This document shows, in pieces, positions 15,424-24,037 of a stretch of 64,000 nucleotides of DNA (the stretch's first letter is position 1; the number at the start of each line of letters is the position of its first letter). Where the stretch lies: the NCBI RefSeq assembly GCF_016774335.1, contig NZ_JAETWA010000042.1:261121-325120 (forward strand), in the 5' to 3' direction. Position numbers and translations under genes: made by a program. Source of the DNA: Luteimonas saliphila. Its GTDB lineage: Bacteria > Pseudomonadota > Gammaproteobacteria > Xanthomonadales > Xanthomonadaceae. Under the pieces are notes generated by a model. It saw nothing but the letters and a program-made list of their open reading frames with translations, did not search any database and was not told where the DNA came from.

Positions 15424-16413
15424 ATGGGCCATGACCACGACCACGCCAGCGCCGCCAGCATCCGCCACGAGAAGCCGCTGTGGTGGGCGCTGGCGCTGAT
15501 CGTGGTGTTCGCGGTGGTCGAGGTGGTCGCCGCGCTGGCGACCAACAGCCTGGCGCTGCTGTCGGACGCGGTGCACATGGCCACCGACGCATTCGCGCTC
15601 GGCGTGGCCCTGATGGCGGTGCGCCTCGGCCGGCGCCCCCCCGACGCGCGCCGCAGCTTCGGCTATGTCCGCACCGAGGCGATGGGCGCGATGCTCAACG
15701 GCCTGCTGCTGTTCGTACTGGCCGGGTACATCCTGTGGGAGTCGGTACATCGCTTCCTGGCGCCGCCGCCCGTGGCCTCGCTGGGCATGCTGGTGGTCGG
15801 TGTCGCCGGGTTGCTGGTGAACCTGGTCGCGATGCGACTGCTCAAGGCCGGCAGCGAAGAGAGCCTCAACGTCAAGGGCGCGTACCTGGAAGTGTGGGCG
15901 GACATGCTCGGCTCGGTCGGCGTGATCGTCGGTGCGCTGGTGATCCACTTCACCGGCTGGCGGCTGGCCGACCCGATCGTCGCGGTGGCGATCGGGGTGT
16001 GGGTGCTGCCGCGCGCGTGGCTGTTGATGCGCCAGGCGGGCAACGTGCTGATGATGGGCGTGCCCGACGGCATCGAACTGTCGCAGGTGCGCGCGGCGCT
16101 GGCCGGGCTGCCGGGCGTGTCCGACGTGCACGACCTGCACGTGTGGGCGCTGGCGTCGCGCCAGGCGGCGATGACCGCGCACCTCGTGGTCGACGACGGC
16201 GTCGATCCGCACGCGCTGCGACACGATGCCGGGGAGATGCTGGAGCACCGGTTTGGCATCGGCCACGCCACCCTGCAGGTGGAAGGCGCCGACTGCCTCG
16301 GCCCGGACTGCGGCAGCGGCCGCACCCGCGGCCACGATCACGGCCCGACCGACGGGCGCGACCACCACGGCCACCACGGCCACCACGGCCACCACGGCCA
16401 CCACCACCCCTGA
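15424..16413 (+). CDS. Cation diffusion facilitator (Zn/Co/Cd exporter, CzcD/ZitB-like) with histidine-rich tail
   Basis: A 329-aa CDF transporter with six membrane helices and a cytoplasmic C-terminal domain. The metal site pairs LLSDAVHMATD in TM2 (Asp48, His51, Asp55) with GAYLEVWADMLGS in TM5 (Glu156, Asp160); many relatives have His where Glu156 stands. Histidines also mark the N-terminus (MGHDHDH) and the tail, where HHG is repeated several times (about residues 312-328) by a tandem 9-bp DNA repeat. The family exports divalent metals by proton antiport. His-rich ends suggest Zn2+, Co2+ or Ni2+; the metal is not settled. Confidence 0.88.
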   Translation: MGHDHDHASAASIRHEKPLWWALALIVVFAVVEVVAALATNSLALLSDAVHMATDAFALGVALMAVRLGRRPPDARRSFGYVRTEAMGAMLNGLLLFVLAGYILWESVHRFLAPPPVASLGMLVVGVAGLLVNLVAMRLLKAGSEESLNVKGAYLEVWADMLGSVGVIVGALVIHFTGWRLADPIVAVAIGVWVLPRAWLLMRQAGNVLMMGVPDGIELSQVRAALAGLPGVSDVHDLHVWALASRQAAMTAHLVVDDGVDPHALRHDAGEMLEHRFGIGHATLQVEGADCLGPDCGSGRTRGHDHGPTDGRDHHGHHGHHGHHGHHHP

Positions 16414-16437
16414 GCGACCGCGGCGCGCGGGCAGCGT

Positions 16438-16461
16438 GGGGCGATCTGGGATAATCGCCCC
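16438..16461 (+). promoter_or_regulatory. gcvT promoter: -10 inside a perfect hairpin
   Basis: GGGGCGAT (16438-16445) and ATCGCCCC (16454-16461) form a perfect 8-bp inverted repeat with an 8-base centre. The -10 candidate GATAAT (16450-16455) lies inside it, 28 bp before the gcvT ATG. The palindrome could be an operator or an early mRNA hairpin. No glycine riboswitch is recognisable upstream. Confidence 0.45.
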
Positions 16462-16482
16462 ATCGCCCTCCGGACCGCGCCC

Positions 16483-17577
16483 ATGACCCGCAAGACCATC
16501 CTCAACGACAGCCATCGCGCGCTCGGCGCGCGCATGGTCGACTTCGGCGGCTGGGACATGCCGATCCACTACGGCTCGCAGATCGAGGAACACCACCAGG
16601 TGCGACGCGACGCGGGCATGTTCGACGTCAGCCACATGACCGTGGTCGACCTGCACGGCGACCAGGTGCGCCCGTTCCTGCGCCGGCTGCTGGCCAATTC
16701 GATCGACAAGCTGAAGCGGCCGGGCAAGGCGCTCTACACCTGCATGCTGAACGCGCAGGGCGGGGTGATCGACGACCTGATCGTCTACTTCCTCGGCGGG
16801 GATCGCTTCCGCCTGGTGGTCAACGCCGCGACCCGCGAGAAGGACCTGGCGTGGATCACCGCGCAGGCGGTACCGTTCGGCGTCGAGGTGGCCGAGCGGC
16901 CGGAACTGGCGATGATCGCGGTGCAGGGCCCCAATGCGCGCGATCGTGTGGCCGGGCTGCTGGACGCGGACGCCGCCGCGACGGTGTCCGCGCTCGGCAA
17001 GTTCGCCGCGGCCGAACTCGCGGGCACTCGCTTCGGCGACCTGTTCGTCGCGCGCACCGGGTACACCGGCGAGGACGGTTTCGAGGTGGTCGTGTCCGAT
17101 GCCGGCGCCGTGGCCCTGTGGGACGCGCTGCTCCGCGCCGGCGTCAAGCCGGCGGGCCTCGGTGCGCGCGACACCCTGCGCCTGGAAGCGGGCATGAACC
17201 TGTACGGGCAGGACATGGACGACACCGTGACGCCCTACGAGGCCGCGCTGGGCTGGACCGTGGCGCTCGACGACGGGCGCGCGTTCAACGGCCGCGAGGT
17301 GCTCGAAGCGCAGGCGCGCGACGGCGCGCCGCGGCAGATGATCGGACTGGTGATGGAAGACAAGGGCGTGCTCCGGCACGGCCAGAAGGTGCGCACCGCG
17401 CACGGCGAGGGCGAGATCCTCTCGGGCACCTTCTCGCCCACGCTCGGCAAGGCGATCGCCTTCGCGCGGGTGCCGGCCGGAGACCTTTCCTCCGGTGTCG
17501 GCGTCGACATCCGCGGGCGGGAGGTACCGGTGCGCGTGGTGAAGTTCCCGTTCGTGCGCGACGGCAAGCCGGTCTAG
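16483..17577 (+). CDS. gcvT: Glycine cleavage system aminomethyltransferase (T protein)
   Basis: A 364-aa T protein, full length for the family. It takes the aminomethyl group from lipoyl-H protein, releases ammonia and passes the one-carbon unit to tetrahydrofolate. Blocks seen: [46 protein letters not shown], the folate-site Asp in [41 protein letters not shown] and [19 protein letters not shown]. gcvH follows 97 bp downstream on the same strand; gcvP is not in the window. Confidence 0.96.
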   Translation: MTRKTILNDSHRALGARMVDFGGWDMPIHYGSQIEEHHQVRRDAGMFDVSHMTVVDLHGDQVRPFLRRLLANSIDKLKRPGKALYTCMLNAQGGVIDDLIVYFLGGDRFRLVVNAATREKDLAWITAQAVPFGVEVAERPELAMIAVQGPNARDRVAGLLDADAAATVSALGKFAAAELAGTRFGDLFVARTGYTGEDGFEVVVSDAGAVALWDALLRAGVKPAGLGARDTLRLEAGMNLYGQDMDDTVTPYEAALGWTVALDDGRAFNGREVLEAQARDGAPRQMIGLVMEDKGVLRHGQKVRTAHGEGEILSGTFSPTLGKAIAFARVPAGDLSSGVGVDIRGREVPVRVVKFPFVRDGKPV

Positions 17578-17628
17578 GTTCCGCATCCCGACAGGCGGCG
17601 CTTGCGGTGGCGCCGCCCTGCTTCGCTA

Positions 17629-17634
17629 CACTAG
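17629..17634 (+). promoter_or_regulatory. Candidate gcvH -10 box (TACACT)
   Basis: TACACT lies 40 bp upstream of the gcvH ATG, and a weak TTGCGG stands 19 bp further up. It suggests gcvH has its own promoter besides read-through from gcvT. Confidence 0.35.
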
Positions 17635-17674
17635 CCGCACCTTCCCCCAGACCCCGCACGATCCGGAGCCCAGC

Positions 17675-18070
17675 ATGAGCGAGATCCCTGGCGACCTGAA
17701 GTTCATGAAGTCCCACGAATGGGCACGCGTCGAAGGTGACGGCAAGGTCACCATCGGCATTTCCGACCATGCCCAGGGCCTGCTCGGCGACCTGGTCTAT
17801 GTCGAGCTGCCCGCGGTCGGCGACACCATCGAGGCCGGCAACGCCTGCGCGGTGGTCGAGTCGGTCAAGGCCGCGTCCGATGTCTACGCGCCGGTCTCGG
17901 GCACCGTCACCGCGGTCAACGCCGCGCTGGCCGACAAGCCCGAGACGATCAACGAGGACGCCTACGGCGAAGGCTGGCTGATGGTGGTCGAGGCCAGCGA
18001 GCCGGACCAGCTCAACGACCTGCTCGATCCGGACGACTACGCCGAGCTGCTCGAGGAAGACGACCACTGA
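17675..18070 (+). CDS. gcvH: Glycine cleavage system H protein
   Basis: A 131-aa lipoyl carrier protein that shuttles the aminomethyl group between the P, T and L proteins. [33 protein letters not shown] and [17 protein letters not shown] are diagnostic, with Lys65 in ESVKAASD as the lipoylated residue. The C-terminus has the usual [13 protein letters not shown] block. A GGAGCC site precedes the ATG. Confidence 0.96.
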   Translation: MSEIPGDLKFMKSHEWARVEGDGKVTIGISDHAQGLLGDLVYVELPAVGDTIEAGNACAVVESVKAASDVYAPVSGTVTAVNAALADKPETINEDAYGEGWLMVVEASEPDQLNDLLDPDDYAELLEEDDH

Positions 18071-18572
18071 GTCGTTGCGCGGAGGGTGCCGTCACGCATC
18101 CTTCGCGCCTGCCGCGTCGGGCAGGCCCTCGCGTCCATCGCGCCGCCGCTTCCGATCTGCCGTCCGACGAACACGCCTCGACTTTCGTCTCGTCCCGCTC
18201 CCGCATACGTCGTTCCCATGCATCGCGACGACGTTTCGAAGACGTCCGGTCGCCGGAAAAGTTTGCGCACTTTCGCGCAAATCGGTTTGTGCGGCGCGCG
18301 AAATCCTGGTTTCGAAGGCGGCACCCGACCGTTGGCGGGAAAGCCTTCAGGTACGCGACGCGCGCATCCGGAAGTCGCTCGCGTCCCGCGCAAGAAAACT
18401 CCCGGGTCGGCGGCAGATTCTCAAAAGGCACTTGTTTTCGGCGCTTTCGTTGCGGGCGCGGATGCGGACAGCGCAAGCGACGCGATGCGTCGCCGCTCCT
18501 GCATCCGGTTCCGGTGCGGAGCGCGCGGACGCGCGCGCGGCTCGCGGGCGGAAGAATTTTCGGCGAAGGGTG
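18071..18572. other. Long intergenic stretch with no recognisable gene
   Basis: About 500 bp after gcvH. Open frames cross it on both strands, but none has a family match, a convincing ribosome site or typical codon bias. The sequence is rich in CGCG words and has short homopurine runs. The only clear signals come at its right end, where the promoter at 18573 begins. Confidence 0.6.
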
Positions 18573-18601
18573 TTGACAGTTGAAAAAAGCGTGATTAGGT
18601 T
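18573..18601 (+). promoter_or_regulatory. Strong sigma-70 promoter ahead of the histone-like gene region
   Basis: TTGACA (18573-18578), a 17-bp spacer rich in A, and TAGGTT (18596-18601). The -35 is perfect. The predicted start is near 18608, about 325 bp upstream of the histone-like ATG. Confidence 0.6.
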
Positions 18602-18607
18602 TCGCCC

Positions 18608-18780
18608 CAACAGACGTGGCCACAGAACGAGTGAGTCAGCACCCAGCGAAAACGCGCAGCATAAAAAAGACATCCGCCCCGGACTTGTACAAGGTGGATG
18701 CAGGCACCGTCTCCGCTGCAAAAGCCACGACCCTTCCTACCGGACACCTGCGGCGCCCCGAGTCGCAGGTGTTTTCGTCT
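18608..18780 (+). ncRNA. Candidate small RNA or attenuated leader (about 170 nt)
   Basis: Transcription from the promoter at 18573 would give an RNA ending at the hairpin-T terminator at 18744-18780. No open frame with a good ribosome site lies within it. It is either an independent small RNA or a 5' leader whose terminator controls read-through into the histone-like gene at 18933. It is called only from the promoter-terminator pair; no known RNA family was recognised. Confidence 0.35.
18744..18780 (+). terminator. Rho-independent terminator or attenuator upstream of the histone-like gene
   Basis: ACACCTGCG (18744-18752) pairs perfectly with CGCAGGTGT (18764-18772), followed by TTTCGTCTT. 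It is in the plus orientation, between the promoter at 18573 and the ATG at 18933. Confidence 0.6.
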
Positions 18781-18932
18781 TACCGGGACCGCGAACCCCC
18801 GATCGCGTCGTCCCTGCCGAATCCGTTCCGGCGCGCCTGGCGCGCCGGCGGTTGTGCGCGGGTCCGATACCCGCGCGCTGCTTGAGCACTGGGCAGTCGT
18901 ACTGCAAGTCAACTGACGAGGAGAGCCATCAC

Positions 18933-19346
18933 ATGGCCGCGAAGAAAGCTGCAAAGAAGAAGGTTGCCAAGAAGGCAACCAAGAAACCCGCGAAGAAAGG
19001 CGCCAAGGTCGCGAAGAAGAAGGTAGCGAAGAAGGCTGCCAAGAAGGTCGCGAAGAAGAAGGTAGCCAAGAAGGGTGCCAAGAAGGCCACCAAGAAGGCT
19101 GCCAAGAAGACCACCAAGAAGGCCGCCAAGAAGAAGGTAGCCAAGAAGTCCGCCAAGAAGGCTTCGAAGAAGACCGCCAAGAAGGCCTCGAAGAAGACCG
19201 CCAAGAAGCCAGCCAAGAAGGCGACCAAGAAGACTGCGAAGAAGGCGGCCAAGAAGCCGGCCCGCAAAGTCGCAAAAAAAAAGGCTAGGAAATCAGGCAA
19301 GGGTTCGGCAGTAGCGATGCCGCCGATGCCCACGCCCCTGATCTGA
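18933..19346 (+). CDS. Lysine-rich histone H1-like DNA-binding protein
   Basis: A 137-aa protein made almost entirely of Lys, Ala, Val and Thr in KKAAKK/KKVAKK/KKTAKK pentad-like repeats, ending GSAVAMPPMPTPLI. Such low-complexity basic proteins resemble the C-terminal tail of eukaryotic histone H1 and the AlgP/HC2-type bacterial proteins; they bind DNA without sequence preference and compact the nucleoid. A GAGGAG ribosome site lies 9 bp before the ATG. The repeats make it prone to length change between strains. A long leader with an internal terminator precedes it, and a strong terminator follows. Confidence 0.88.
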   Translation: MAAKKAAKKKVAKKATKKPAKKGAKVAKKKVAKKAAKKVAKKKVAKKGAKKATKKAAKKTTKKAAKKKVAKKSAKKASKKTAKKASKKTAKKPAKKATKKTAKKAAKKPARKVAKKKARKSGKGSAVAMPPMPTPLI

Positions 19347-19370
19347 AACCCCGATTAGCCGTAACCGAAG

Positions 19371-19411
19371 CTCCTTCTCCGCGTGCCCAGGCGGAGAGGG
19401 AGTTTTTTTTT
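19371..19411 (+). terminator. Rho-independent terminator of the histone-like gene
   Basis: CTCCTTCTCCGC (19371-19382) pairs with GCGGAGAGGGAG (19391-19402) around an 8-base loop with one mismatch, followed by nine T (19403-19411). Confidence 0.9.
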
Positions 19412-19774
19412 GGTTCTTCGCCCGACTCCGGGCGTGTCGGCGGTTGCGAGAGCGAAGAGGGGGCGGCCGCCCGATCGCTTCGCGTTCTCTCCCGTCGCCG
19501 GCTGCCGGCCGCAGCGAGGCGCAGCTGGCGGGCGCGAGCGGCCGGGCCTCGCTTCGCCACCACGCACGGGATATCGTTTCCGGTGGTCGCCGTCGGCCGT
19601 CCCGGCGGACGGTGGGCCGGTTGCGCATCCGTGGCGTCAGCGCTGGCGCGCGTCGGGCGGCAGCGCGGGTCGCAGACCCGGTCGGTGGCCGGCCAGACGG
19701 ACGGGGTCTCGCCAGCGCGCCGCCACGGAGAGGTGGCGCCGCAGCGAGGCGCGGGGTGACGTCGTCCGCGACTG
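19412..19774. other. Intergenic stretch starting with an ISL3-end-like sequence
   Basis: Right after the T9 of the terminator comes GGTTCTTCGCCCGACTCCGG (19412-19431), which matches the right end of the ISL3 element at 61747-63058 in 18 of 21 positions counting one more G. Beyond about 19432 the similarity ends and I see no gene in the remaining 340 bp before the beta-lactamase-like gene. Confidence 0.45.
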
Positions 19775-21166
19775 CTATTGAGGACGGGCCGCGGCGTCCG
19801 CGGACTGCGGGCCGCCGGTCGCGGGGGCAGACGCGTCGTCGCTCGCGTACAGGTTCTCGATGTCCGGATTCACGTCCAGCCATGGATGCGAGGGCAACCC
19901 GATCGCACGGTCGAGGATCGTCGGCAGCAGCCCCGACGGCAGTGAACTGTCGCTGTTCCAGAGGATCACGACGCCGAGGTCGCGCTCGGGCAGCATCGCC
20001 ATCAACCCGCGATAGCCCTGCACCGCGCCGCCGTGGAAGACCAGACGGTGGCCGGAATAATCGTAGATGCGCCAGCCCAGGCCGTAGCCCGCGGCGTTGA
20101 GGCGTTCGCGCCGCCACGAGGCGCCGCGCATCTCGCCGGGCGTGCCGACGATCGGCGCCTGCAGCGTCGCCAGCAGCGGCGCCGGCAGCACGTCGGGACG
20201 GCGGCCGCTCTGCGCGAGCAGCCACTGCGCCATGTCGCTGATGCTGGCGTTGACGCCGGCAGCCGGCGCGAGGCGATAGTAGGTCGGCTTGGGCATCAGC
20301 GACTTCCAGCCGCCGCCCGCGCGCACGTGCGGCTTGGCCCAGCGCGAGCTGGCGGTGATGCCCTCGAGGCCGAGGCTGGCGTCGTTCATGCCCAGCGGCT
20401 TGAAGATCCGCCTTGTCACCGCCTCGCTGTAGAACTGCCCGCTGGCGGCGAACACCACGTCGCCGACGAGGCTGAAGGCGACGTTCTGGTAGCCGTAGCA
20501 CTGCCCGGGCGCGCACGCCATCGGGGCGGCGGCGAAGCGCTGCACCAGGTTGTGGTACTCGGCGTTGGCCTCGATGTCGCGGTCGTAGGTATGGTGGCGC
20601 AACCCCACGCGGTGGCTCAGCACGTCGGCGACGGTCAGGTGCTGTGCGGCGGCGGGATCGGCGAAGCTCAGGCTCGGCATGAAGTCGGCCACGCGGCTGT
20701 CCCAGCGCAGCGCGCCCTCGGACACCAGCATCCCGGTCAGGGTGCCGGCGAAGGATTTCGACAGCGAGGCCAGGCGGAACACGGTATGCGCGTCCACCGC
20801 CTCGGCGTGCGAGACATCGGTGATGCCGTAGCCGCGCGCGCTGAGGATCCGGCCATCGTGCACGATCGCCATCGCCAGTCCGGGCACGCGCTGGTTGGCG
20901 ACCAGGTCCTGCGCCATCGCCTCGAACATGCGTACGTCGAAGCTGTCGGCGAGCGGCATGCGCTGGATGTCGGCGGGCAAGGGCGCCGGCCGGTCGGAAG
21001 GATGGACGGTCACGGGCGCCGGCGTCACATCCGCCGCTGCGGCCGCGTCCTTGTTCCAGGCCAACGGAGTCTGGGCAGTACTGGAAAGTGCGAACGCCGA
21101 CAGCAAGCCGACCAGCAACGCGCGACCGAGGCGCGTCCTGCGGGGTCGATGGAGTTTCGCTTTCAT
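19775..21166 (-). CDS. Serine beta-lactamase-family hydrolase (class C/PBP-like)
   Basis: A 463-aa secreted protein: a basic start and hydrophobic segment (about 11-30) form a signal peptide, then a low-complexity stretch to about residue 70 and a beta-lactamase fold. Active-site motifs are complete: Ser134-Leu-Ser-Lys137, Tyr226-Gln-Asn228 and His378-Gly-Gly. This fits the broad AmpC/penicillin-binding/esterase (EstB) family. HGG instead of KTG and the extra length argue against a classical antibiotic-degrading AmpC; peptidase or esterase activity is as likely. The ATG at 21164-21166 is used because it starts the signal peptide. A divergent LemA gene begins 85 bp away. Confidence 0.85.
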   Translation of the reverse strand: MKAKLHRPRRTRLGRALLVGLLSAFALSSTAQTPLAWNKDAAAAADVTPAPVTVHPSDRPAPLPADIQRMPLADSFDVRMFEAMAQDLVANQRVPGLAMAIVHDGRILSARGYGITDVSHAEAVDAHTVFRLASLSKSFAGTLTGMLVSEGALRWDSRVADFMPSLSFADPAAAQHLTVADVLSHRVGLRHHTYDRDIEANAEYHNLVQRFAAAPMACAPGQCYGYQNVAFSLVGDVVFAASGQFYSEAVTRRIFKPLGMNDASLGLEGITASSRWAKPHVRAGGGWKSLMPKPTYYRLAPAAGVNASISDMAQWLLAQSGRRPDVLPAPLLATLQAPIVGTPGEMRGASWRRERLNAAGYGLGWRIYDYSGHRLVFHGGAVQGYRGLMAMLPERDLGVVILWNSDSSLPSGLLPTILDRAIGLPSHPWLDVNPDIENLYASDDASAPATGGPQSADAAARPQ

Positions 21167-21251
21167 CGTCACTGCCCCCTGCGTATGCTCTCGCTTCAGG
21201 CGATCATAGGCGCCTGTTTCCGGACTTGCATGAACAAGGGGAGGAATCACG

Positions 21252-21854
21252 GTGAGTGGATTGATTCTGCTGGCAATCCTGATCGGCATCGCGGTGCTCG
21301 TGGGTGGCTGGGCGATCGGCATCTACAACGGCCTGGTCACCGCCCGCAACGCGTTCAGAAACGCCTTCGCCCAGATCGACGTGCAGTTGCAGCGCCGCTT
21401 CGACCTGATCCCGAACCTGATCGAGACCGCCAAGGGCTACCTCGCGCACGAACGCGGCACCCTGGAGGCCGTGACCGCGGCACGTACCGCGGCACAGGCG
21501 GGACTGTCCGCGGCCAAGGCCAGCCCGGGCGACCCTGCGGCGATGGCCGAACTGTCCCAGGCACAGGGGGCGCTGAATGGCGCGCTGGGCCGGCTGATGG
21601 TCGTGGTCGAGGCCTACCCGGACCTCAAGGCCAACCAAAACATGATGCAGCTCACCGAGGAGCTGACCAGCACCGAGAACAAGGTAGCGTTCGCGCGGCA
21701 GGCCTACAACGACTCGGTGATGGCCTACAACAACCGGCGCGAGGTATTCCCCTCCAGCATCGTCGCCGGCATGTTCAACTTCAGCCCGGCTGCCCTGCTC
21801 GACATCCCCGCCGACAAGGCCGAGGTGCGCGAAGCGCCGAAGGTGCAGTTCTGA
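21252..21854 (+). CDS. lemA: LemA family protein
   Basis: A 200-aa protein with one N-terminal membrane helix (about 3-24) and a helical domain. NAFRNAFAQIDVQLQRRFDLIP, here broken after DVQ, NLIETAKGY, YPDLKANQNMMQL, ELTSTENKVAFARQAYNDSV and FPSSIVAGMFNF are the LemA signature. The start is GTG at 21252 with GGGGAGGA just upstream. The M48 protease gene lies 152 bp downstream. LemA and M48 proteases are often neighbours; the molecular role of LemA is not settled. Confidence 0.92.
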   Translation: MSGLILLAILIGIAVLVGGWAIGIYNGLVTARNAFRNAFAQIDVQLQRRFDLIPNLIETAKGYLAHERGTLEAVTAARTAAQAGLSAAKASPGDPAAMAELSQAQGALNGALGRLMVVVEAYPDLKANQNMMQLTEELTSTENKVAFARQAYNDSVMAYNNRREVFPSSIVAGMFNFSPAALLDIPADKAEVREAPKVQF

Positions 21855-21860
21855 GGAAGC

Positions 21861-22001
21861 CGGGAATCGGGAATGGGGAATCGAATGGGCAGGGCGGTTC
21901 GTGTTGTCCTGATCGCCCGCTCGACCTTCCCGGTCGCGTGGACAGCGCACTGGTCCCGTAGGGGCCGGTTCCGATTCCCGATTCCCGATTCCCCATTCCC
22001 G
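21861..22001. repeat. GGGAATCGGGAATGGGGAATC-type repeat in inverted copies
   Basis: CGGGAATCGGGAATGGGGAA begins at 21861, and its approximate reverse complement, built of GATTCCC units with CCCCATTCCCG at the end, lies at 21971-22001. The two face each other across the lemA-protease gap. Such short gaat-rich units are common in Xanthomonadaceae intergenic DNA (from knowledge). They could fold into a long imperfect hairpin in a lemA-protease transcript. Confidence 0.6.
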
Positions 22002-22006
22002 TCTCG

Positions 22007-23890
22007 ATGAACTTCTTCGAACGCCAGGCCCAGGCCCGCCGCAACACGACGCGGCTTGTGCTGCTTTTCGCGCTGGCGGTGGCTGGCATCGTGCTGGCGG
22101 TGGACCTGGCCGTGCTGCTGGTGTTCGGCGGCGATCCGGCGCTGCTGGTGGTCTCGACGCTGCTCGCCCTGGGGGTGGTCGGGATCGGTTCGCTGTACCG
22201 GGTGGCGTCGCTGCGTAGCGGCGGCGAGGCCGTGGCGCAGCAGATGGGCGGCGTGCCCGTGCCCGAGGACACCACCGACCTGCACCTGCGGCGGCTGCGC
22301 AACGTGGTCGAGGAGATGTCGATCGCCTCGGGCGTGCCGGTGCCGAAGGTCTACGTGATGGAACACGAGGCGGGGATCAATGCGTTCGCCGCGGGCTATT
22401 CGCCGTCCGATGCGGTGATCGCGGTGACCCGCGGCGCCCTCGACCGGCTCAACCGCGACGAGCTGCAGGGCGTGGTCGCGCACGAGTACAGCCACATCCT
22501 CAACGGCGACATGCGCCTGAACATCCGCCTGGTCGGCGTGCTGTTCGGCATCCTCATGCTCGGCCTGATCGGGCGCAAGATCCTGCAGCACGGCGGCGCC
22601 GTGCGCAGCCGCGACGGCATGCCGATCCTCGTCGGTGCGCTGATCGCGCTGCTGGTGGGCTACATCGGCCTGTTCTTCGGGCGCCTCATCAAGGCCGGCG
22701 TCAGCCGCAGCCGCGAGGTGCTGGCCGACGCCTCGGCGGTCCAGTTCACGCGCCAGAGCTCCGGGCTCGCGGGTGCGCTGAAGAAGATCGCCGGCCTGCA
22801 CGACGGCTCACGGCTTGGCGAACGCGCCGACGCCGAGGAGGTCGGGCACATGCTGTTCGGCGACGGCACGGGACTGCGCGGACTGTTCGCGACCCATCCA
22901 CCGGTGCTCGAACGCATCAGGGCGCTGGAGCCGTCGTTCAAGCCCGAGAACCTGGAGCGGCTGAAGGCGCAGTGGCTGGCCACCCCGCCCAACGGCCTCG
23001 ACGAGGATCTGCGGCTCGGGCTGGTGCAGCATGCGGCGCTGCCGCAGTCGTCGGCCCGGTTCGAAGTGACGCCGCCGATGGTCGCGGCGCAGGTCGCCGA
23101 TCCGAAAGACGACGATTATCGCCGGGCCGACGCGATCGTGGCGACGCTGCCGGACGCATTGCGCGCCGCGGCGTCGCGGCGCGACGGCGCCGGGCCGCTG
23201 CTGCTCGGGCTGTTGCTGGACGACGATGCGGGGGTCGCCGACCGGCAGCGCAGCGAGATCGTCGCGCGGATCGGCGTGCAGGCGGCCTCCGAGGCGAGGC
23301 GCCTGCGCGACGAGCACCTGCATGCCCTGCATCCCATGCTGCGCATGCCGCTGGCCGCGCTGGCGTTCCCGAGCCTGCGGTTGCGGCCGCGGCCGGAACT
23401 GGCCACCTTCCTCGACACCGTGCATGCGGTCGTGCACACCGACGGCCGCGTGTCATTGTTCGAGTACTGTCTGGGCCGGTTGCTGGAGGTGCAACTGCGC
23501 GAGACGCTGGACCCCGGGCGCCATGTCCGCTTCGGCCGGCGCAAGCCGGGCAACGTGCGCCGGGAATTTGCGACCCTGCTCGCGGTCGTCGCGCATGCCG
23601 GCAACCCGTCGAATCCGGACGAGGCGCGGCGCGCCTACCTGGCCGGCATGCAGCGCGTGCTGCCGCGCGACCACCTGCCCTATGCGCCCCCGGCCGAGGG
23701 TGTACTCGCGCTGGACGCGGTGTGGGAACCGCTCGATGCGCTCGATCCGCTGGCCAAGCAGGTGGCGGTCGAGGCGATCACCGATGCGGTCTCGCACGAC
23801 GGTCGCGTCTCGGTCGCCGAGGCCGAATTGCTGCGTACGATCTGCGGCGTGCTGCACTGCCCGTTGCCGCCGATGCTGGAGCGCGGCTGA
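22007..23890 (+). CDS. M48 family zinc metalloprotease (HtpX-like) with long C-terminal region
   Basis: A 627-aa membrane protein. Two N-terminal helices (about 17-40 and 46-66) precede a metalloprotease domain with His159-Glu160-x-x-His163 (VAHEYSHILNGDMR) and a third ligand in SREVLADASAVQFTR; two further hydrophobic segments lie around residues 174-190 and 205-228. Residues 350-627 form an extra soluble domain absent from E. coli HtpX (about 293 aa), with Arg/Leu-rich helices. The family degrades damaged membrane proteins. The paired lemA upstream supports a joint membrane-quality role. Confidence 0.88.
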   Translation: MNFFERQAQARRNTTRLVLLFALAVAGIVLAVDLAVLLVFGGDPALLVVSTLLALGVVGIGSLYRVASLRSGGEAVAQQMGGVPVPEDTTDLHLRRLRNVVEEMSIASGVPVPKVYVMEHEAGINAFAAGYSPSDAVIAVTRGALDRLNRDELQGVVAHEYSHILNGDMRLNIRLVGVLFGILMLGLIGRKILQHGGAVRSRDGMPILVGALIALLVGYIGLFFGRLIKAGVSRSREVLADASAVQFTRQSSGLAGALKKIAGLHDGSRLGERADAEEVGHMLFGDGTGLRGLFATHPPVLERIRALEPSFKPENLERLKAQWLATPPNGLDEDLRLGLVQHAALPQSSARFEVTPPMVAAQVADPKDDDYRRADAIVATLPDALRAAASRRDGAGPLLLGLLLDDDAGVADRQRSEIVARIGVQAASEARRLRDEHLHALHPMLRMPLAALAFPSLRLRPRPELATFLDTVHAVVHTDGRVSLFEYCLGRLLEVQLRETLDPGRHVRFGRRKPGNVRREFATLLAVVAHAGNPSNPDEARRAYLAGMQRVLPRDHLPYAPPAEGVLALDAVWEPLDALDPLAKQVAVEAITDAVSHDGRVSVAEAELLRTICGVLHCPLPPMLERG

Positions 23891-24037
23891 GGGTCCGGGG
23901 CAGGCACCCAGGCCGGACGCGGGCCGGGTTGCGCGAGCGCGGCGGCGCGGCGGGCCGACCCATCACCGACCGCAGGCCGGCACGATGCGAAGCCCCCGCG
24001 ACCACCGGCCGTCTCGCGGTCGGTGGCAGCGCCCGCG

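Noticed and set aside
16360..16410. Direct 9-bp repeats that could look like a small repeat array
   Set aside because: They encode the His-Gly tail of the CDF transporter in frame; not a CRISPR or other array.
16414..16482. Glycine riboswitch before gcvT
   Set aside because: The gap is only 69 bp and too short; only a promoter-like hairpin is visible.
18075..18932. N-terminal extension of the histone-like protein (423-aa frame from 18075)
   Set aside because: The promoter at 18573 and terminator at 18744 lie inside it, codon use is not coding-like, and a good ribosome site precedes the ATG at 18933.
18939..19290. Dense short repeats (AAGAAGG units) as a repeat array or CRISPR
   Set aside because: They are the lysine/alanine codons of the histone H1-like gene in frame; there are no spacers.
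19775..21166. AmpC antibiotic-resistance beta-lactamase
   Set aside because: It has the serine-hydrolase motifs, but HGG replaces KTG, it has a long N-terminal linker, and there is no ampR neighbour, so resistance cannot be claimed.
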